The notes under the pieces are model-generated. The model saw nothing but the letters and a program-made list of their open reading frames with translations. It made no database searches and had not been told where the DNA came from. From Chromera velia (Eukaryota; Sar; Chromeraceae): a stretch of DNA of 64,000 nt. Position 1 is the stretch's first letter. Each line of letters opens with the position of its first letter. Made by a program: the position numbers and the translations under genes. Shown piece by piece: positions 58,543 through 64,000 of this stretch. Location: contig JAHBMJ010004506.1 of NCBI GenBank assembly GCA_018398765.1, positions 7,501 through 71,500 on the forward strand, in the 5' to 3' direction.

Positions 58543-61500
58543 TGTGTGTGTGTGTGGATTTCTGTGCGTGCCTGAGTGCGTGTATCTGTGTGAGAGAGTG
58601 TTTTATGCGTGAGTGTGCATGTGTGTGGCACCAAAAGGCTTCCTCCGCGGGGCGAATGATAAAGGCAAAAACACGCCGGAAAGAATCAACAAACAAAGTC
58701 AATCCCCTGATTGCACTACTTGATTCAATGCTTGCAAGTACAACTGGCGATGGTGGAGCGTGAACCTTTTCTACTTTCGAAAACGAATTCAAAAGAAAAG
58801 ATAAAGTGAGAGCTTATCGAGAGACGTGTGTGTGTATGCAGGCACGCCGCCGAAATTCGGACCTTTCGAACGCGCTGGAGGTCCCGCAGGGCACTTGCAG
58901 GCTTTCAATGCAGAAGACGCCATTCCCCCCGAACCCGTTCTGGCAGGAACAAAAGAAGCTGCCCTCTGTGTTCGAGCAGCTCGCGTGGACGTCGCAATTA
59001 TGGGCTCCTGAAATGCACTCGTTGTCATCTGCTTGCATGGAGACATTCAGAACAGAGGGGAGGGGAGGACGGAAGGAACGAAGAAAGGAAAGGCAAGGAG
59101 GGGAGCATCATTTGTTCGACCGAATGGAGCTGAGCTGTACAGGAATAAAGAACGTAGTGGGACACCAAAGAATACAGCAAATGGACGTGATACGTCACAA
59201 AGAGACGCGCATGACCACTAGTTCTAATCAGACTCAGTCAGTACACCAAACAACACCTGACAAAAGGAACTTGTTGTCAACCATACGACTTGACTGCGTC
59301 TATCCAAACATGTAGACATCTTTTCATCAGACACTATCGATATACTAACAAAAAGTCTACCCAGCTACCTATGCAGGAAACCCCGGCGTCCCCACTAGAG
59401 TACCCCACGGGGGGGCACGCGCAGGTGAAGGACCCGAAGGTGTTTGTGCAGGTGCCGCGACTGGAACAGTCGTGCAGATCCAAAACACACTCATTCAAGT
59501 CTGCAGGCAGAAAGAAGAAAACATTTCATGAAGAAGAAGAATCCCCATCACAAGACCGACACACAGCGCGTGGATGCAATAAATGGTGGTGTGAATATAC
59601 ACACGGGAACATTCTCGATCATTTTGGGCACAAATACGAGGCTGTAAGAGTCAACAGAAATGTAAAATCGTCCCATCGTGTATGCAGACACACAGTGAAT
59701 TAGAGAGACTGGTCGTACATTGCGTTGAGTATTCCACACATTCTCGCATCGGCAGAGGTAATGAAAGCAAGAAATGCTGTGTGACAATCACGCACCTGCG
59801 CAGATCTCGCTCTGCTCGAAGAAACCCTCAGGACAGATGCAGATAAAAGATCCGATGCTGTCGTTGCAAACAGAACTCCCAGCACAGTCGTGCGTCCCCA
59901 GATTGCACTCGTTGACGTCTGCGCACAGGCAGGGATGCAGGCAGGGATGCAGGCAGGCCGCAATTCGGAAACAATTCAAGGGGAAAAGTCAAGGACGACA
60001 CATTTTGAGCACTCTTCAGAAAAAAAGTCAAGGACGACGCAAAGGTGGGACGCATGCTTATATGTATATGTGCATGATAGCCTTACTTGTGCAGTCCGTT
60101 CCGTTCGGAAGCCCTGACTGGATTCCTGTGTCGTTGAACCCCGTGTTGTACTCGTACGCAAAGGATCCCTGTACGTTGGTACAGAGGGCGGCAACGTGAC
60201 AGTCGTGGGTGGCTGTTTGGCACTCGTCGAGCTCTGCAGCGTCCAGAGGGGAAGCAAAAGGAGAAGGAGAGAAATGGAGCAAAGCAGAGTCTGTAAGGTG
60301 ACTGAAGACAGAGATTAAATTGTGACCTATGTCGAGCTTTTTTGAAAGGAGCTCGTGCGATAGCACGGTAAGCACAGAATCACACAGATATGTCTGCGCG
60401 CGGCAGTAAGAAGAGTCCGCCAATTTGCTGTCTGTGATAGTACGGCTTTTTCGCTTTCTCTTGCCAATTAAACCAACTTCCTTCTCAGCAATAATGCAAT
60501 CCGACCTGAACAGCCCCCTTCAGTCCCGTTGCCTGTCCATCCAGGGCCACAAGTGCAAACGAAGCTCCCCTCCGTGTTGTTGCAGGTTGCAGCAGGGTCG
60601 CAGTCATTCAGCATCGAGTTCAGGCACTCATTCAGATCTGCACAGACCGACAGTACCGGAAGAGCGCAGGAAGAAAAGGAGAAAGAGGTTTTTTCTGCTA
60701 CTGTACCTCTAGCCAGTGACCAAGTCAATGAGAACTCGAGCCGCACTCACATCAGGTGGCGAAAGTAGAAAGACCGGAAAGGGGGTGTTCGCTCTTGTTG
60801 ACTGCAGCATGGCCTCGTAATCTCAGAAGGTGTGCAGCGAATCCAAATGGACAACGCAGTCAATCCTCCCTAATACGTATTTGCGACACAACTGACTGAC
60901 CCACCTCCGCAAACTGTTCCATTTCCTCCGTACCCAGCAACGCAGGCACAAGCAAAGGATCCATTTGTGTTGGTGCAGTTTGCCAGCACGTTGCAGTCGT
61001 TGAGTCCTACAGCGCACTCGTCGATATCTGCAGCATGCAGAATCAGACGCAGGGAATTGAGTGGAGGACATTTCGTGCGATGAGCTGGGAAAAAGGAATC
61101 ACTATAGTAGCATTGCAAAGCTGACGTTGGACATCGTGAAATGTCAAAACCCGAAAGAACACTATCGATGTCTATTTTGCGCGACGAACCTCTCCAAGAC
61201 GTGGCGTACAGATTTGCAACCAGGCCGCACCCAGAGTAGCTCGAGGGACTCTGAACTCTCCTCACAAGAAACCGGAAGAAATTGAAAGGCCCCGTAAGGA
61301 GGTCGACACCCCACTGCCTCTCCTGCATCCCGGCCCAGTCGGTGACGCCGGTGAAGGAGTGAACAGTTGTCCACGGCCCGCTTGAGCTGTTTGCTCCTGA
61401 CATATTCAGAGAAGATGGAGCACTGTTTTGGTCAGCTGGAGCCTGCCAGGAGTACCCAGCAAGAGTGAGGTGATAAGGGGTACCCAAAATGATTTGGACT

Positions 61501-63890
61501 TCAGACTCAGAGGGATCGTCAAGCCCAGCAACCCCTCCACTTGGGAGGCACCAGCCTGGTCCACTCGAGGAAGCATCGAACAGAGACGAGGGAAGCGACT
61601 CAGTCGGAACGATACTCGAGTTCACACCGGTGTCCCCCGACCACGTGTTTGGGGTGTACACCCGGAACTCCCCTGGACAGACGGGGCCTTTGTAATCTTT
61701 GTAAATGGTCACTTTACCGTTGAACAGATTGTTGATGTCCTTAGTCCAAGTGAAATCTTCGCTGTCTCCCCGACCGATATCGCTTGGTGGGATCTGATCG
61801 CCGCAAAAGACGCCGTCTCTACCCACGCCACTTCCACATGTGCACGTGAAGCTCCCGTTCGTATTTGTGCAGTCCGCAAGGGAGTCGCAGTTGTGTAACC
61901 CAGCAGCGCACTCGTCGAGGTCTGCAAGCAGGGAGAGGTTTGCAAAGCCCCACAATGACGTTTGTTTGCTAATGTTAAGGCCTGCTTGCGGTTGTTCTGA
62001 AAATCTGTGTAACAAAGCGAAATGTGAGAGTCCATGCACATGAGTTGATTCAGTTTGGGTTCAACACAGCTCTATCTCCAGTGTCGCAGAGACGAAAAAA
62101 ACAGAGAACGGAACATAAAGTCCTTTCGCATGAAGAAAACAGCCCCCCGCTCTCTGACTGACCTGCCCACGAAGCAGCCGACAGGAAGGCCTGAGCTCCA
62201 CTCGCGATACCTGCAGTTGCTTGGTTGACTCTCTTGACGTTGAAGCGGAAGAAGCTGAAAGGTCCGGCGGAGGTGCTGACAGACCAAGTCTTGAGGTCCC
62301 CATTTTGCCAGTCAGTCACCCCGCTGAAGTTATGGAGTGTCGTCCAAGGTCCACTCGTGCTGTTTCCTCCCTGAACGCTCAGAGCTGACGGATTTTCATC
62401 TGGACAGCAGTCTGTACAGGCGATCCATCCGTATCCGTTCAGAGATACAAAACAAGGAAGGCCCAGGATCAAGTGGTCGGTGGCATCTGCAGAGTCATTG
62501 AACCCTGCAACACTGCCCGCAGATCTCCAGGGAAGCCCGCTCGCTTGCCTGTCGAACAGAGACGATGGCAGCGCCTCGTATGCCACACTGGCATTCCCCG
62601 TATCTCCAAACCAGCTGCTGGAGGAATAGACCCTGTACGCGCCTGGGCAGAGGGCGCCAGGGTACTCTTTGTGGATCGTCACGAAACCGTTGTATCGGTT
62701 TCTGTCGTCTTTCGTCCACGTGAAGTCCTCGTTGTCCCCCCTGCCGATGTCTGCCGGTGGAAGAAAGATTCCACAGACGTTGGTGCCGTCCCCTTCGAGA
62801 CCGGGGGGGCATGTGCAGGTGAAGCTGCCGTTCGTGTTCGTGCAGTTGGCCTGGGGAAGGCAGTTGTGCACTCCGGCCGCGCACTCGTCGAGCTCTGCAC
62901 TACACAGCAGAACGGACTCGAAAGATGCATCTGTCATTTGAGGTGGTTGCAGAGCCATCCGAGTCATCAGAAAAGTCGGCATGTATCTGTCAAGCAGTCC
63001 GAGCCCGCAAGACGATAAAGAAAAGAGGGCTGCTCACTGACAGGCAGACAGGACGAGGAGACAAGGAATGAAAAGACCAGAAGATTATGGAAAAGGAATC
63101 GAAACAAAACAAGAGAATTAGAAAAAGAGCCCTCCTCTCTGACCTGTCCAAGCACTGGCATACAGAAATGCTTGATTGCCACAAGCGACCCCCGCAACCT
63201 CTTGCTGGATTTTCCGGATGGTGAAGCGGAAGAAACTGAAGGACCCGACACGCAGGTCCATGGGCCACTTTTTAGTCTCCTCCGAGATCCAGTTGGTGAC
63301 GTCACTGAATGAATGGAGGGACGTCCATGGCCCGTTTGTGCTGTTGGAACCAGATACGTTCATCGCTGAGGGAACGTTATCGAAGTTGCTGTCGTTGCGA
63401 GTCTGCCAGGCAAATCCTGACGGTGTGATGAAGCAAGGGGTTCCAAAAATCACGGGGACTGCCGACTCGCTGACGTTTGTCTGACCTACAACTTCAGAGC
63501 CTGCAGTCTCGGAGGTGCAGAAGGCTTTGCCCAGATCGCTTCCATCAAAGAGGGACGAGCCGACCCACTCAGTGGGCACAAACGTCGTGTTGAATCCAGG
63601 ATCGTTGGACCAGCTTTCAGGAGCAAAGACGCGATAGGTACCTGGACATACACTGCCTGTGTATCCTTTGTAGAGTGTAACCACGCCATTGAAGAGTGTT
63701 CGGTCGTCTTTGCTCCAAGTGGAGAACTCGGCATCCCCCCTGCCGATATCGGACTGAGGAATTTGAATGCCACACGCCACGCCGTCTCCATCCAGGCCAG
63801 CGTTACAGGTGCAGGTGAAGCTCCCGTTCGTGTTTGAACAAGAGGCTTGGGGGTCACAGTTGTGTACACCGGCAGCGCACTCATCGAGAT
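41515..63890 (-). CDS. Cysteine repeat modular protein (CRMP)-like multi-pass receptor, 5' end outside the window
   Basis: About 47 exons from 63890 to a TAA at 41515-41517, roughly 10.4 kb of coding sequence (about 3,450 codons), joined in compatible phases almost throughout. Order: three EGF plus discoidin-like modules; six EGF repeats; a region of unknown type; EGF; sushi-like modules; two HYR modules; GCC2/GCC3-type cysteine repeats; about eight membrane segments, including the hallmark RPGFEFWELTIIVRKLLL; and a long charged cytosolic tail. This order matches the CRMPs of Plasmodium and Toxoplasma, surface or secretory proteins needed for host-cell targeting and rhoptry discharge; in a free-living or symbiotic relative the role would differ. 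The start is missing to the right. Least certain: junctions at about 56.0-56.5 kb, 57.36-57.41 kb and 51.1-51.4 kb. It may also be two adjacent genes, though no stop or start interrupts it. Confidence 0.7.
46023..50914 (-). other. Exon block: multi-pass membrane region
   Basis: Exons 50914-50839, 50458-50290, 50052-49933, 49536-49189, 48965-48828, 48703-48635, 48540-48478, 48188-47951, 47525-47441, 47284-47121 and 46780-46023 connect in phase. Membrane segments include TLLNFLSLMGFIGMIHL, VASGVFLTLLGASIVFGASI, YIVLFFLMF, AAGAMVCLGVVIPLSMGIAL, WELTIIVRKLLLQLCLAFYI, AVWLAIFSFIVQ and LAVLGAILALNGILLVRIVA. Exon 49536-49189 is a charged cytosolic-type loop. Confidence 0.7.
51001..51055. repeat. (AAAT)n/(AAAG)n microsatellite
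   Basis: Tetranucleotide repeats in the intron before the first membrane exon of the CRMP-like gene; the minus-strand ORF through it (FIYLFIYLF) is repeat-derived. Confidence 0.85.
51102..52570 (-). other. Exon block: GCC2/GCC3 (ephrin-receptor-like) cysteine repeats
   Basis: Exons 52570-52368, 52056-51918, 51602-51464 and 51149-51102 code CxC and CxxC motifs spaced as in GCC2/GCC3 repeats: VCQDCIQNSQSPQDS, ACACNRGFYFVP, GTCEPCPASSSC and VCSQCDVGFY. These sit just outside the first membrane segment, as in apicomplexan CRMPs. Confidence 0.65.
52946..53784 (-). other. Exon block: two HYR modules
   Basis: Exon 53784-53545 (240 nt, phase 1-1) codes one complete HYR domain (PPSLECPDYTI ... STDVTIIATDTEGNTGSCSF). 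Exons 53413-53272 and 53104-52946 code a second (PTVLCPPNI ... TTVTVQATDTSGNSGSCNF). HYR modules are immunoglobulin-like and often neighbour sushi and EGF domains. Confidence 0.75.
54260..56867 (-). other. Exon block: split EGF and sushi-like modules
   Basis: An EGF split over 56867-56825 and 56611-56502 is followed by sushi/CCP-like modules, each usually cut in two by a phase 2 intron. Exons are 56160-56044 (uncertain), 55906-55754, 55527-55422 with 55242-55127, and 54930-54837 with 54384-54260. First halves start with V-x-C (VECGGEGPSVPVGG, VACSEETPEAPTYG); second halves read CNDGYLHVGSQTVSC or FSCPPPMILYGDSSKTC. Confidence 0.55.
57132..58364 (-). other. Exon block: cysteine-bearing region of unknown type
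   Basis: Exons 58364-58199, 57987-57848, 57682-57613, 57405-57364 and 57252-57132 follow in phase. They code about 180 residues with motifs such as SHAVIQSIGWSITSPDTG and CNGVTLQDTGISVSNLAND, and end in VACVCPGDLTLGSEDIC. No family is recognised. The small 57.4 kb exon is the weakest. Confidence 0.45.
58503..58557. repeat. (TG)n microsatellite
   Basis: About 55 bases of TG repeat in the intron between exons 59028-58863 and 58364-58199 of the CRMP-like gene. Confidence 0.95.
58863..61027 (-). other. Exon block: six EGF repeats, one exon each
   Basis: Exons 61027-60905, 60637-60506, 60233-60087, 59918-59796, 59500-59369 and 59028-58863. Each starts in phase 1 with D/E-x-(D/N)EC, and the first five are symmetric. 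The third lacks two of the six cysteines (FAYEYNTG where FxCxCxxG is expected). The last extends past the EGF by about 14 residues and ends in phase 2. Confidence 0.75.
61190..63890 (-). other. Exon block: three tandem EGF + discoidin-like modules of the CRMP-like gene
   Basis: Three single exons, 63890-63144 (747 nt), 62894-62163 (732 nt) and 61921-61190 (732 nt). All are bounded by phase 1 introns, and each codes one calcium-binding-type EGF (DLDECAAG...) fused to a domain of about 205 residues. Shared landmarks are IGRGD, W-T/S-KD, CPG, SSLFD, GPWT and FFRF. The second half (gY-x-W, then SGPWTTLHNFSGVTDW, then FRF) resembles the galactose-binding fold of F5/8 type C (discoidin) domains. 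The first half has no match I can name. Confidence 0.7.
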
Positions 63891-64000
63891 CTGCATGACC
63901 AATTAGAGGAGGCAGTCAGCGGGACTAACATTTTTTGACTTGTCAGAGAAAAAGCACATGAGATGCGATGGAACCGTTGGGAAATCGAGTTGACGCACGC

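Overview
This is a eukaryotic nuclear window. Every sizeable gene is split by GT-AG introns whose reading phases can be followed exon to exon. Intergenic DNA is rich in CA, AT, GGAT and CAGA microsatellites, short non-autonomous DNA transposons and decayed ORFs. The best guess for the source is an alveolate on the apicomplexan/chromerid line, for example a Chromera-like alga. The main reason is a very large multi-exon gene resembling the cysteine repeat modular proteins (CRMPs) of Apicomplexa. This placement is inferred from gene content only.

Layout. 1-8.1 kb: repeats, a long TG tract, a 42-bp acidic-coding minisatellite, and several decayed minus-strand ORFs carrying in-frame stops. 8.1-10.1 kb (+): an RCC1/BTB-type protein. 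12.3-14.2 kb (-): a secreted receptor-L-domain/leucine-rich protein with a one-base frame discontinuity. 14.2-22 kb: AT-rich, with two 378-bp TA-flanked MITEs, a tRNA-Val-like Pol III element, a MITE with perfect 8-bp target duplications and a decayed ORF. 22.5-24.1 kb (-): a proline-rich unknown gene. 27.1-30.6 kb (-): a type II membrane protein with an FkbM-like methyltransferase fold and a long disordered tail, with an in-frame TAG that a 36-nt intron could remove. 30.9-32.9 kb: two copies of a ~490-bp MITE. 34.4-37.9 kb (-): a coiled-coil, Cys-x2-Cys protein. 38.6-40.6 kb (+): a signal-peptide-bearing small protein kinase. 41.5 kb to the right edge (-): the CRMP-like gene, with about 47 exons and about 3,450 codons in view; its 5' end lies beyond the window.

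The CRMP-like protein reads, in order: three tandem EGF plus discoidin-like modules, six further EGF repeats, a cysteine-bearing region of unknown type, another EGF, sushi-like modules, two HYR modules, ephrin/GCC2-GCC3-like cysteine repeats, about eight membrane segments, and a cytosolic tail of roughly 1,000 residues. The secreted kinase, the L-domain protein and this receptor all point to the secretory pathway or cell surface, but nothing in the sequence shows that they act together. Gene models were made by eye from phase-consistent splice sites; exact ends of some exons are uncertain, and this is stated where it applies.
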